DNA of 64,000 nucleotides from Sphingosinicella microcystinivorans. Its GTDB lineage: Bacteria; Pseudomonadota; Alphaproteobacteria; Sphingomonadales; Sphingomonadaceae. The stretch lies in the NCBI RefSeq assembly GCF_027941835.1, contig NZ_CP116005.1, forward strand, positions 1,441,501-1,505,500, read 5' to 3'. The notes beneath the pieces were generated by a model, which saw only the letters and a list, made by a program, of their open reading frames with translations, had not been told where the DNA came from and ran no database searches. The stretch's first letter is position 1; each line of letters begins with the position of its first letter. The translations under genes and the position numbers were made by a program. This document shows positions 37,162 through 45,605 of this stretch, one piece after another.

Positions 37162-38718
37162 TCAGCCTTCGTCCTTGCCCATCATGGCGATGCCGATGAA
37201 CTGCGGCGGGCGCGAGCCGCGCTTCACGAACAGCACCACCGTGTCGCGGCCCGCCTTGCGCGCCGCGTCCACGGCGGCGGCGGCGGCGGCGGGCGTCTTC
37301 GTCGGCTGCTGGTTGATCGAGAGGATCACGTCGCCGCGTTGCAGGCCGCGCTTGGCGGCATCGCTGTTGCGGTTGAGGCTGGCGATCACGACGCCCTCGA
37401 CATCGTTGTCGACGCCGAGCTGGCGGCGGACCTCCGGCGTCAGCTCGGCGAGCGTGATGCCGAGGCTGCGGCGCGCGGACGCGGCCGCATCGTTCGCGGC
37501 CTTGTCGCCCGCCGCCGGCGCATTGTCACTGCCCGCGACGGCGATTTCGGACGGCCGCTCGATGAGCGTCGCCTGCACGGTCTGGCGCTTGCCGCCCCGG
37601 TAGAGCTCGATCGGCACGCGGCTGCCGATGCCGCTGTTCGCGACGATCGACGACAGCGTGTTGTCGACGGTGACCTCCTGCCCGTTGACGCGCGTGATGA
37701 CGTCGCCGGCGAGGATGCCGGCCTTCTTCGCCGGTCCGTCATTCTCGACGCTGGCGACGATCTCGCCGCGGTCCTTCTGGAGCCCGAGCGCGGAGGCGAT
37801 CTCGGGCGTCACCGGCTGGATGCTGACGCCGAGGTAGCCGCGGCGCACGCGGCCGATGGAGCGCAGCTGGTCGATCACCGGCGCGGCCTGCTCGGCCGGG
37901 ATCGCGAAGCCGATGCCGACGTTGCCGCCCGTGGGCGAGAAGATCGCCGTGTTCACGCCGATGACGTTGCCGTTCAGATCGAACATCGGGCCGCCGGAGT
38001 TGCCCTGGTTGATCGAGGCGTCGGTCTGGATGTAGCGGTCGTACTGCCCGGCCTGGATGTTGCGGTGGAGCGCCGAGACGATGCCCGCCGTCACCGTGCC
38101 GCCGAGGCCGAAGGGGTTGCCGATGGCGATCACCCAGTCGCCGACGCGCACGCGCTCGGACTGGCCGAAGCGCACGTAGGGCAGGTCCTTGCCCTCGATC
38201 TTGAGGAGCGCGAGATCGGAGAGCGGATCGCGGCCGACGATGCGCGCCGAATACTCGGTGCGGTCGGACAGCGTCACGGTGATCTTGTCGACCGGCTCGG
38301 CGCCGCCGCGCCCGGTGACGACGTGGTTGTTGGTGACGACGTAGCCGTCGGGCGAGATGATGAAGCCGGAACCCAGCGACTGCGCCTCGCGCGTCTCGGG
38401 CTCCTGCCCGTCCTGCTGCTGCTGCTCCTGGAAGCGGCGGAACAGCTCGTCGAGCGGCGTGCCCGGCGCGAAGCGCGGGATGCCGCGCAGGCGGCCCACC
38501 TCGATCTCCTGCGTGGTCGAGACGTTGACCACGGCGGGCTGCAGGCGGGCGGTGAGGTCGGCGAAGCTGCCCGGCGCGCCGCCGGGGGCGGCGGCCTGCG
38601 GCTGCGCGCTCAGCGGCTCCTGCGCGGCGAGCTGGGCGTGGCCCGGCTCCTGAAGGGCAAGCGTCGCGGCGCTGGCGAACAGGATGGCCGCGCCGGTGAT
38701 GGCAAATGCGATACGCAC
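37162..38718 (-). CDS. degP: periplasmic serine endoprotease DegP/HtrA
   Basis: Do-family protease/chaperone of 518 residues that degrades misfolded envelope proteins. The N-terminus has a signal peptide (RIAFAITGAAILFASAATLAL). The trypsin-like triad is His132 (TNNHVV), Asp168 (DPLSDLALL) and Ser241 (NQGNSGGPM). Two PDZ domains follow (about 290-385 and 415-510). The LA loop is Gln-rich (FQEQQQQDGQEPE). GTG 38718 has GAGGAG nine bases upstream and directly precedes the signal peptide. It is the distal gene of the hflK-hflC-DUF2065-degP cluster. Confidence 0.95.
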   Translation of the reverse strand: MRIAFAITGAAILFASAATLALQEPGHAQLAAQEPLSAQPQAAAPGGAPGSFADLTARLQPAVVNVSTTQEIEVGRLRGIPRFAPGTPLDELFRRFQEQQQQDGQEPETREAQSLGSGFIISPDGYVVTNNHVVTGRGGAEPVDKITVTLSDRTEYSARIVGRDPLSDLALLKIEGKDLPYVRFGQSERVRVGDWVIAIGNPFGLGGTVTAGIVSALHRNIQAGQYDRYIQTDASINQGNSGGPMFDLNGNVIGVNTAIFSPTGGNVGIGFAIPAEQAAPVIDQLRSIGRVRRGYLGVSIQPVTPEIASALGLQKDRGEIVASVENDGPAKKAGILAGDVITRVNGQEVTVDNTLSSIVANSGIGSRVPIELYRGGKRQTVQATLIERPSEIAVAGSDNAPAAGDKAANDAAASARRSLGITLAELTPEVRRQLGVDNDVEGVVIASLNRNSDAAKRGLQRGDVILSINQQPTKTPAAAAAAVDAARKAGRDTVVLFVKRGSRPPQFIGIAMMGKDEG

Positions 38719-38792
38719 GTATCTCGTCTCCTCAACTGGACGCCATGTAAGCACCGGCCGGCGTCAATACAATTCCATACCCCTGATTCCGT

Positions 38793-38987
38793 CTAACCGT
38801 GCATTCGCGCCGCGGCGGCGACGGCGACGCCGATCACCACCGCGCCGAGGCCGGCGATGCGAACCGCGCTTTCCCCTCGCGTGAACAGCATGGCTGCGGC
38901 CTTTCGCATCGCGTCAGGAAACAGCGCATAGGCCGCGCCTTCCAGAACGAGCGCGAGGCCGATCGCCGCGAGGAGATCGTTTCCCAT
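38793..38987 (-). CDS. DUF2065 small membrane protein
   Basis: Protein of 64 residues with two hydrophobic helices (LLAAIGLALVLEGAAYALFP and AVRIAGLGAVVIGVAVAAAA). LALVLEGAAYALFPDAMRK is the DUF2065 signature. Members are found next to hflC across proteobacteria, often between hflC and another gene as here, where it starts 5 bases after the hflC stop. Function unknown; a link with the HflKC complex is suggested by neighbourhood alone. Confidence 0.8.
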   Translation of the reverse strand: MGNDLLAAIGLALVLEGAAYALFPDAMRKAAAMLFTRGESAVRIAGLGAVVIGVAVAAAARMHG

Positions 38988-38992
38988 ACGTG

Positions 38993-39835
38993 TCAGCGGC
39001 CGCGGACCCCTTGGAACTCGCGCAGGAATTCGTTGTCGGGAGAGAGGACGACGCTGGCGTTTCCGTTGTTGAAGGTGGTGCGATAGGCCTGCATGGCGCG
39101 GTAGAACGCGTAGAAGTCCTGATCCTTGCCGAACGACTGCGCGTAGACGCGCGCGGCCTCCGCGTCGGCCTCGGCGCGGATGATCTGCGCCTGCTTGCGG
39201 CCCTGCGCGCGGATCGATTCGGCTTCCTGCTGGCGCGCCGTCTGCATCCGCAGGAACGCCGACTGAAGCGGATCGCCGGGCGGCAGGTCGGCGCGCTTGA
39301 TGCGGACGTCGACGATCTCGGCACCGTAGCGGCTGGCCTCGCGGTTCACCGCCTCCTGGATCGTGTCCATCAGCTGGCCGCGCTCGGGGCTGAGCAGCGT
39401 CGCGAAGGTCTGGCGGCCGAGCTCGTTGCGGAGCCGCGAGCCGAGGATGCGCGAAAGCTCGTCGGCGACGCGCTCCTCCGAGCGCACCGTCTGGTACATG
39501 CGCAGCGGATCGGTGACGCGGAAACGCGCGAAGGCATCGACGACGAGGCGGAGCTGGTCGGTGGACAGCACCACCTGCTGCGGCATGTCGAGATCGCGGA
39601 TGCGCTTGTCGACCCACACGACGTTCTCGATGAACGGCACCTTCAGCGCGAGGCCCGCGCCGGTGGCACCGAACGGGTCGTTGGCGTTGTAGCGGTTGAC
39701 GATCCTGTCGGGCTTGCCGAGGCGCACGACGATCGCCTGCTGCGTCTCCGACACCGTGAACAGCGCGGTCGTGAGGAGGATGAGCGCGAGGAAGCCGAGC
39801 CCGACGAGCGCGATGGGGTTGCGAAGCAGGCTCAT
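38993..39835 (-). CDS. hflC: HflC, membrane regulator of FtsH protease
   Basis: SPFH/band-7 protein of 280 residues with one N-terminal membrane span (LIGLGFLALILLTTALFTV region) and a periplasm-facing SPFH domain (ETQQAIVVRLGKPDRIV, VVWVDKRIRDLDMPQQVVLSTDQLRLVVDAFARFRV). A coiled-coil segment rich in Ala/Glu/Arg follows (RQQEAESIRAQGRKQAQIIRAEADAEAARVYA). It forms the large HflKC cage around FtsH. The start overlaps the hflK stop by 4 bases. Confidence 0.95.
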   Translation of the reverse strand: MSLLRNPIALVGLGFLALILLTTALFTVSETQQAIVVRLGKPDRIVNRYNANDPFGATGAGLALKVPFIENVVWVDKRIRDLDMPQQVVLSTDQLRLVVDAFARFRVTDPLRMYQTVRSEERVADELSRILGSRLRNELGRQTFATLLSPERGQLMDTIQEAVNREASRYGAEIVDVRIKRADLPPGDPLQSAFLRMQTARQQEAESIRAQGRKQAQIIRAEADAEAARVYAQSFGKDQDFYAFYRAMQAYRTTFNNGNASVVLSPDNEFLREFQGVRGR

Positions 39836-40860
39836 TGCGCGTCTCCCGCGACGGCGCGCCTGCGGACTTCCGGGAGCGGCAGGTAGGGCACGACGCCATC
39901 CGCCTCGATGATCGTCTTGTCCACCTTGCCGAGCACTTCTTCCATCGTCTCCAGATACATGCGCTTGCGCGTCACGGCGGGCGCGAGGCGATACTGTTCG
40001 TAGACCGCGTCGAACGCCGCCGCCTGCCCCTGCGCCAGCGCGAGAAGCTGCTGCGAATAGCGCCGCGCCTCGTTCAGATACTGCTCGGCGTTCTGCTGCG
40101 CCGCCGACACGTCCTTGAACGCGGCATCGACGGCGGCGGGCGGGTCGGCCTGCTTGATGTCGACGCCGACGATGTCGATGCCGGCCTTGTAGCTGTCCAG
40201 CATCTCCTGCGTGCGCACGCGCACCTGCTCGGCGATCTGCGCCCGCTGGGGCCCGATCGCGGCGTCGAGCTGGACGCGGCCGATCTCGGCGCGCATCGCC
40301 GATTCGGCGACCTCGCGGATCGTGGTTTCGGGCTCGGCGAGCTGGTAGAGGAACTGCACCGGGTTCTTGATCTTCCAGCGCACGGCGTAGGCGATGTCGA
40401 TGATGTTCTGGTCGCCCGTCAGCATCAGGTTCTCGCTCGACGCATCGAGCGTGCCGATGTCGATGGTGGCAACCGTTTCGACCGCGGGCTTGGTCACGGT
40501 TTCGATGGGCGCGGGCAGCTTGAAGTGCATCCCCGGCCCGGTCGTGCGCGAGTAGGCGCCGAAGCGCTGCACGACGCCGCGCTGCTCCGGGATCACGCGG
40601 TAGAAGGACGTGAAGGCGATCCAGACGAGGACGATGCCGAGGATGACATAGCCCCACGGCATCGTGCCGCTCTTGGGGCCGCCGGGAAAGCCGGCGCGCA
40701 GCCGCTCCTGACTGCGGCGGATGAACTCGTCGAAATCGGGGCCGCCGCCGCCGCTCCGTCCGCCGCCGCTGCCGGAGCCGCCGCCCCAGGGGTTGCGCGG
40801 CCCGTTGCCGCTGCCGCTGCCCCACGGCCCGGGGCTGTTGCTGTTATTCTCCCAAGGCAT
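39832..40860 (-). CDS. hflK: HflK, membrane regulator of FtsH protease
   Basis: Partner of HflC, 342 residues. The N-terminal 50 residues are Gly/Pro/Asn-rich (PWENNSNSPGPWGSG), typical of HflK, followed by one membrane span (MPWGYVILGIVLVWIAFTSFYRVIP) and the SPFH domain (EQRGVVQRFGAYSRTTGPGMHFKLPAPIE). A helical C-terminus with LAQGQAAAFDAVYEQYRLAPAVTRKRMYLETMEEVL follows. First gene of the cluster, divergent from mrp. Confidence 0.95.
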   Translation of the reverse strand: MPWENNSNSPGPWGSGSGNGPRNPWGGGSGSGGGRSGGGGPDFDEFIRRSQERLRAGFPGGPKSGTMPWGYVILGIVLVWIAFTSFYRVIPEQRGVVQRFGAYSRTTGPGMHFKLPAPIETVTKPAVETVATIDIGTLDASSENLMLTGDQNIIDIAYAVRWKIKNPVQFLYQLAEPETTIREVAESAMRAEIGRVQLDAAIGPQRAQIAEQVRVRTQEMLDSYKAGIDIVGVDIKQADPPAAVDAAFKDVSAAQQNAEQYLNEARRYSQQLLALAQGQAAAFDAVYEQYRLAPAVTRKRMYLETMEEVLGKVDKTIIEADGVVPYLPLPEVRRRAVAGDAQ

Positions 40861-40948
40861 CCGCTACCCGTCGATTGCTTCCGTGAAGCAGCCTATATAC
40901 GGACGCCTCCGCGCATTTGCGAGACATGCTGACCACCGAGGAGTGAAA

Positions 40949-42007
40949 ATGGCGGGCGAGGACCTGTTGCGCGCGGCGCTTGAACGACTGGCGGACCCCG
41001 TATCCGGCAAGGATATCGTGAGCGCGGGGCGCGTTTCGGGCATCGTGCTCAGAAGCGGGCAGGCCGGGCTGGTGCTTGCCGTCGACGGTCTTTCCGCGCA
41101 CGACGCGAGGACGCTGGAAGCCCGCGTCGACGCCGCGCTGCGCGCCGTGCCGGGCGTCGGGGGCGCGCGCATCATCACCACGGCCGAACGCGGCGATGCG
41201 CCGCAGGGGCCGCACCCGACCGCGCCGGCGACGCTTCCCGAGATCCGCCACATCATCGCCGTCGGCTCCGGCAAGGGCGGTGTCGGCAAGTCGACCGTCG
41301 CCGCGAACCTCGCCGTCGCGCTCGCCGCGCAGGGGCTGAAGGTCGGGCTGCTCGACGCCGACATCTACGGGCCGTCCGTGCCCATGCTGCTGGGGCGGCA
41401 GGAGCGGCTGACGCTGCGCGAGAAGCTCATCCAGCCCGCCGAGGTGCACGGGCTGAAGGCCGTGTCGATGGGCGCGATGACCGATCCCGACCGCGCCGTC
41501 GTGTGGCGCGGGCCGATGGCGTCGAGCGCGCTGATGCAGATGCTGACGCAGACCGAGTGGGGGCCGCTCGACGTGCTCGTCGTCGACCTGCCGCCGGGCA
41601 CGGGCGACATCCAGCTGACGATGGCGCAGAAGGTGCCGCTCGCCGGCGCGGTGATCGTGTCGACGCCGCAGGACCTCGCGCTCATCGACGCGAAGAAGGC
41701 GGTCGCCATGTTCGGCAAGGTCGGCGTGCCGATCCTCGGCATGATCGAGAACATGTCGACCTTCCGCTGCCCGAACTGCGGCCACGAGAGCCATATCTTC
41801 GGGCACGGCGGCGCAGAGGAAGCGGCGGCGGCGATGGGGATCGCCTTCCTCGGCGGCATCCCGCTCGAGATCGGCATCCGCGAGGCGAGCGATGCCGGGA
41901 CGCCCGTGGCGCTTCGCGGCGATGCGGCGGGGAACGTGTTCCGGCACCTCGCCGTTCAGATACAGGAAGCCCTGAAGGAGAACCCCCGTGCCGCTCACGT
42001 CCGCTGA
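40949..42007 (+). CDS. Mrp/ApbC-family Fe-S carrier ATPase
   Basis: Cytosolic P-loop ATPase of 352 residues that carries and delivers Fe-S clusters. A MIP18-like N-terminal domain (LERLADPVSGKDIVSAGRVSGIVL) precedes the deviant Walker A GSGKGGVGKSTVAANLA, LLDADIYGPSVPMLLG and VDLPPGTGDIQLTMAQ. The CxxC motif FRCPNCGHES binds the bridging cluster. ATG 40949 has GAGGAG seven bases upstream. It probably works together with the SUF system encoded 25 kb away. Confidence 0.93.
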   Translation: MAGEDLLRAALERLADPVSGKDIVSAGRVSGIVLRSGQAGLVLAVDGLSAHDARTLEARVDAALRAVPGVGGARIITTAERGDAPQGPHPTAPATLPEIRHIIAVGSGKGGVGKSTVAANLAVALAAQGLKVGLLDADIYGPSVPMLLGRQERLTLREKLIQPAEVHGLKAVSMGAMTDPDRAVVWRGPMASSALMQMLTQTEWGPLDVLVVDLPPGTGDIQLTMAQKVPLAGAVIVSTPQDLALIDAKKAVAMFGKVGVPILGMIENMSTFRCPNCGHESHIFGHGGAEEAAAAMGIAFLGGIPLEIGIREASDAGTPVALRGDAAGNVFRHLAVQIQEALKENPRAAHVR

Positions 42008-42416
42008 AGACATTCGCGATCTGCTCACGACCACGCGCACCATCGCGATGGTCGGCGCGTCCGACCGCCCCGACCGCGCCAGCCACGGCGTGATGGCCTA
42101 TCTGCAGGGGCGCGGCTACCGCGTGATCCCGGTGAACCCGACGCTCGCGGGTACGACGCTGCACGGCGAGACCGTCCACGGCGCGCTCTCCGAGATCGGC
42201 GAGCCGGTGGACATGGTCGAGATCTTCCGGCGCTCCGACGCCGTGGGGCCGATCGTCGACGACGCCATTGCGATCGGCGCGAAGGCGGTGTGGATGCAGC
42301 TCGGCGTCATCAACGAAGACGCCGCCGCGAAGACCGAAGCGGCCGGGCTCAAGGTGGTGATGGACGATTGCCCCGCGCGGGCGATCCCGCGTCTCGGCGT
42401 GCCGAAGGTCGCCTGA
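41988..42416 (+). CDS. CoA-binding domain protein (YccU type)
   Basis: Rossmann-fold protein of 142 residues, a single CoA_binding domain: TRTIAMVGASDRPDRASHGVMAYLQGRGYRVIPVNPT, then HGALSEIGEPVDMVEIFRRSDAVGPIVDDAIAIGAKAVWMQLGV and VMDDCPARAIPRL. It starts at GTG 41988 inside the 3' end of the mrp gene (20-base overlap) with AAGGAG upstream, so it is translationally coupled. The physiological role of this family is unclear. Confidence 0.9.
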   Translation: MPLTSAEDIRDLLTTTRTIAMVGASDRPDRASHGVMAYLQGRGYRVIPVNPTLAGTTLHGETVHGALSEIGEPVDMVEIFRRSDAVGPIVDDAIAIGAKAVWMQLGVINEDAAAKTEAAGLKVVMDDCPARAIPRLGVPKVA

Positions 42417-42434
42417 GTTCAGGCCGAACCGGGA

Positions 42435-43781
42435 TCAGGCCCCGGCCACCGTCATGCCCTCGATGCGCAGCGTGGGCGCGTTCACCGCGTAGCGGAAGAC
42501 GAGATCGTCCGCCGGGGTGATGCCCAGGAACATGGACCTGAGGTTGCCCGCCACGGTGATCTCGGCGACGGGGCCCGCGATCTCGCCGTCCTCGATCAGG
42601 AAGCCCGCCGCGCCGCGGCTGTAGTCGCCGGTGACGGCGTTGACGCCCTGGCCGATGAGCTCGGTGACGAGCACGCCGCGGCGGATGTCCGCGATCAGCG
42701 CGCTGCGGCTCAGCGTGCCGGGTGCCATGTAGAGGTTCGACGTCGAGACGCCCGGCGGGCCGGAGACGCCGCGCGAGGCATGGCCGGTGGGCCGGCTTTC
42801 GAGCTGGCGCGCCGAGGCGCTGTCGAGCAGCCAGCCGGTGAGGCGGCCGCCGTCCACGAGCACGGTGCGCGCCGTCGGCAGGCCCTCGCCGTCGAACGGC
42901 CGGGAGCGCAGGCCCCGCGCGCGGAGCGGATCGTCGACGATGGAAATGCCGGGCGCGAAAACGCCCTCGCCGAGCGCGTCCTTGAGGAAGCTGGTGCCGC
43001 GCGTGATCGCCGAGCCGCTGATCGCGCCCGCGAGATGCCCGAGCAGCGAGCCCGCGACGCGCGGATCGAACACCACCGGCATGGCGCCGGTGGCGAGCTT
43101 CGCGGGCGACAGCCGCGCGACGGCGCGCTCGCCCGCAAGGCGGCCGACGGCTTCGGGCGCTTCCAGATCGGCATCGTGCCGCGCGCTGTGGTAGGCGTAA
43201 TCGCGCTGCATCGTCTCGCCGGTCCCGGCGATGATCGAGGCGGAGACGCCGTAGGAACTGCCGGAGTAGGCGCCCGCGAAACCGTGCGAGGTGGCGAGCG
43301 CGTAGACGGCGCGGCCGGTGCTGGCCGAGGCGCCCTGCGAATTGCTGACGCCCTCCACGGCGCGGGCGGCATCCTCGGCCGCGAGCGCGCGGGCCCTCAG
43401 CGCCTCGACCGGGATGGCGGCGCCGTCGTCGATGTCGAGCGCGGGCCACGGCCCTTTCGCGAGCCGCTCGGCGGGGGCGAGACCGGCATAGCGGTCCTCG
43501 GGCGCCTCGCGCGCCATCGCGACCGCGCGCTCCGCAGCGGCGACGAGCGCGGCGGCGGAGAGGTCGGACGAGGAGACGTTGGCGCTCTGCCGGCCGATGA
43601 AGACCCGGATGCCGATCTCCTCGGCCTCCGAACGGCCGATGTCCTCGAGCGCGCCGAGCCGGACATGCACGCTCGACGACATGTCGCCGAAATAGATCGC
43701 GTCCGCCGCATCGGCGCCGAGCGCCTTGGCGCGGGCTATGGCGTGGTCGAGACGGTCGAGCGCGGCGTTCGGATCAAGCAT
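42435..43781 (-). CDS. pmbA: TldD/PmbA-family protein, PmbA (TldE) type
   Basis: Protein of 448 residues belonging to the TldD/TldE protease pair that processes modified peptides such as microcin B17 and degrades CcdA. The first 130 residues form the N-terminal domain (GADAADAIYFGDMSSSVHVRLGALEDIGRSEAEEIGIRVF). The C-terminal half has RGVLVTELIGQGVNAVTGDYSRGAAGFLIEDGEI. The HExxxH metal site of TldD is absent, so this is the PmbA/TldE partner. No tldD gene is in the window. Its stop codon is 18 bases from that of the CoA-binding gene, convergent. Confidence 0.92.
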   Translation of the reverse strand: MLDPNAALDRLDHAIARAKALGADAADAIYFGDMSSSVHVRLGALEDIGRSEAEEIGIRVFIGRQSANVSSSDLSAAALVAAAERAVAMAREAPEDRYAGLAPAERLAKGPWPALDIDDGAAIPVEALRARALAAEDAARAVEGVSNSQGASASTGRAVYALATSHGFAGAYSGSSYGVSASIIAGTGETMQRDYAYHSARHDADLEAPEAVGRLAGERAVARLSPAKLATGAMPVVFDPRVAGSLLGHLAGAISGSAITRGTSFLKDALGEGVFAPGISIVDDPLRARGLRSRPFDGEGLPTARTVLVDGGRLTGWLLDSASARQLESRPTGHASRGVSGPPGVSTSNLYMAPGTLSRSALIADIRRGVLVTELIGQGVNAVTGDYSRGAAGFLIEDGEIAGPVAEITVAGNLRSMFLGITPADDLVFRYAVNAPTLRIEGMTVAGA

Positions 43782-43829
43782 GGACGCCGCGCATAGGCGC
43801 TCGGCGCGCGCGCGTCAAAGCCCGGCTTT

Positions 43830-44771
43830 TCAGAATCCGGCCGCGAGGCAGGCGGCGAACACGAGCGCGCCCGTCACCGTGTTCGCGCGGAACAGGCGCA
43901 GCGCGCCCGGCGTGTCGGCGCTGCGCAGCGCGCGGACCTGCCACGCCAGATGGAGCGCGGCGGGCAGGAGCGCCGCGAGGGCGAGCGGTCGTTGCGGCGC
44001 GGCGAGCAGCAGCGCGGCGGCGAGCAGGGCAACCGTGATGACGTAAAAGATCGCGACGCCCGCGCGAAGGTTGCCGCCGAGGCGCCGCGCCGAGGACTTG
44101 ATGCCCGCGAGCGCGTCGTCCTCGATGTCCTGAAGCGCGTAGATCGTGTCGTAGCCGAGCGTCCAGAACAGGCCCGCCGCATAGAGGACGAGCGCCGCGG
44201 GCGGCAGACCGCCCGAGACGGCGGCGAAACCGACGAGCGCGCCCCAGTTGAAGGTGAGGCCGAGCCACGCCTGCGGCCACCACGTGATGCGCTTCATGAA
44301 CGGATAGCCGGCGACGAGCAGCAGCGCGCCGAGCGCGACGACCTGCGCGAAGCCGCCGAGCCGGAGCAGGACGACGAGGCCGATCAGCGACAGGCCGACG
44401 AGCAGCGCCCACGCGGCCTTCAGGGACACGGCGCCGCTGGCGAGCGGGCGGTCGCGCGTGCGCGCGACGCTGGCGTCGAGGTCGCGGTCGACGATGTCGT
44501 TGTAGACGCAGCCCGCCGAGCGCATGACGAACGCGCCGATCAGGAACAGCAGCACGAGATACGCCTGTTGCGGAAACCCGCCCGCGAGCGCGACGCCCCA
44601 CGCGCAGGGCCAGAACAGCAGCCACGCGCCGATCGGCCGGTCCGCGCGCGCCAGCCGGGCGTAGGGTTTCCATGACCGGGGCAGCGCCTCGACCCAGCTT
44701 CCGGCAACGGCGTCCGGCGTCGCGCGGTCCGCGGGCGCGGGTTCCTGCGTGGTCAGGGGCGGGGTCTCCAT
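43830..44771 (-). CDS. ubiA: 4-hydroxybenzoate polyprenyltransferase
   Basis: Integral membrane prenyltransferase of 313 residues for ubiquinone synthesis. It has eight or nine hydrophobic segments and two aspartate-rich motifs: CVYNDIVDRDLDASVARTRDRPLASG, and DTIYALQDIEDDALAGIKSSARRLG in the second half. The N-terminal 30 residues are hydrophilic. It is divergent from rsmE with only 15 bases between the two start codons, so the promoters must overlap the neighbouring genes. Confidence 0.95.
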   Translation of the reverse strand: METPPLTTQEPAPADRATPDAVAGSWVEALPRSWKPYARLARADRPIGAWLLFWPCAWGVALAGGFPQQAYLVLLFLIGAFVMRSAGCVYNDIVDRDLDASVARTRDRPLASGAVSLKAAWALLVGLSLIGLVVLLRLGGFAQVVALGALLLVAGYPFMKRITWWPQAWLGLTFNWGALVGFAAVSGGLPPAALVLYAAGLFWTLGYDTIYALQDIEDDALAGIKSSARRLGGNLRAGVAIFYVITVALLAAALLLAAPQRPLALAALLPAALHLAWQVRALRSADTPGALRLFRANTVTGALVFAACLAAGF

Positions 44772-44786
44772 GCTAGCGGGGTCAGC

Positions 44787-45551
44787 ATGGGTGAACGATC
44801 ATTGTCAAGCAAAGCCGGGTCAAGCAAGGCGGGTCCGCGCCTGTTCGTGGACGCGCCGCTCGAAGCCGGGAAGACGCTGCCTTTGCCGCCTGCCGCGGGC
44901 CACTATCTGACGCGGGTCATGCGGCTGCGCGAGGGCGACGGCGTGCGCCTGTTCGACGACCGCACTGGCGAATGGCGCGCGGTGATCGCCGCCGTCGGCA
45001 AGCGCGAGGTCGTGGTGCGCGCGGAGGCGCTGCTGAGGCCGCGCGAGGTGGTTCCCGACCTCTGGCTCTGCGCCGCGCCGCTGAAGGCGGGCCGCATCGA
45101 CTGGCTGGCGGAAAAGGCCTGCGAGCTTGGGGTGGCGCGGCTGGTGCCCACGGTCACGCGGCGTACCGTGGTGGGCAATCTAAAGCTGGACCGGCTGCGC
45201 GCGCACATGATCGAGGCCGCCGAGCAGTGCGAGCGCACGGCGCTGCCGGAGCTTGCCGAGCCCGTGCCGCTCGCGGCGCTGCTCGCGGACTGGCCGGAGG
45301 CGCGCGCGCTGATCTTCTGCGACGAGGAGGGCGGCGAGCCGGCGGCGAAGGCGCTGCCGGGCATTGCCGCGCCCGCCGCGATCCTGATCGGGCCGGAGGG
45401 CGGTTTCGACGATGCCGAACGCGCGGCCATACGGGCGCTTCCCCGGTGCGTGCGCGTGTCGCTCGGCCCCCGGATCCTGCGCGCGGACACGGCGGCGGCG
45501 GCGGCGGTCTCGGTCTGGCAGGCGCTTGCGGGGGATTGGCGGGGGGATTGA
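44787..45551 (+). CDS. rsmE: 16S rRNA (uracil-1498-N3)-methyltransferase
   Basis: SPOUT-family RNA methyltransferase of 254 residues. A PUA-like N-terminal domain with GHYLTRVMRLREGDGVRLFDDRTGEW precedes the trefoil-knot domain: CAAPLKAGRIDWLAEKACELGVARLVPT, RSH-like EAAEQCERTALPEL, and the SAM-binding knot AILIGPEGGFDDAERA with LGPRILRADTAAAAAVSVWQ. Followed at a 54-base distance by gshA, also on the plus strand, as often seen in alphaproteobacteria. Confidence 0.95.
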   Translation: MGERSLSSKAGSSKAGPRLFVDAPLEAGKTLPLPPAAGHYLTRVMRLREGDGVRLFDDRTGEWRAVIAAVGKREVVVRAEALLRPREVVPDLWLCAAPLKAGRIDWLAEKACELGVARLVPTVTRRTVVGNLKLDRLRAHMIEAAEQCERTALPELAEPVPLAALLADWPEARALIFCDEEGGEPAAKALPGIAAPAAILIGPEGGFDDAERAAIRALPRCVRVSLGPRILRADTAAAAAVSVWQALAGDWRGD

Positions 45552-45605
45552 GCCTCGCTCATTTCCTCTCTGGCGCGCGGCCGCGAGGATCGCTAAGCGC
45601 TCGCC

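Noticed and set aside
42435-43781. Annotation as TldD metalloprotease
   Set aside because: The HExxxH zinc site of TldD is absent; the C-terminal motif matches PmbA/TldE.
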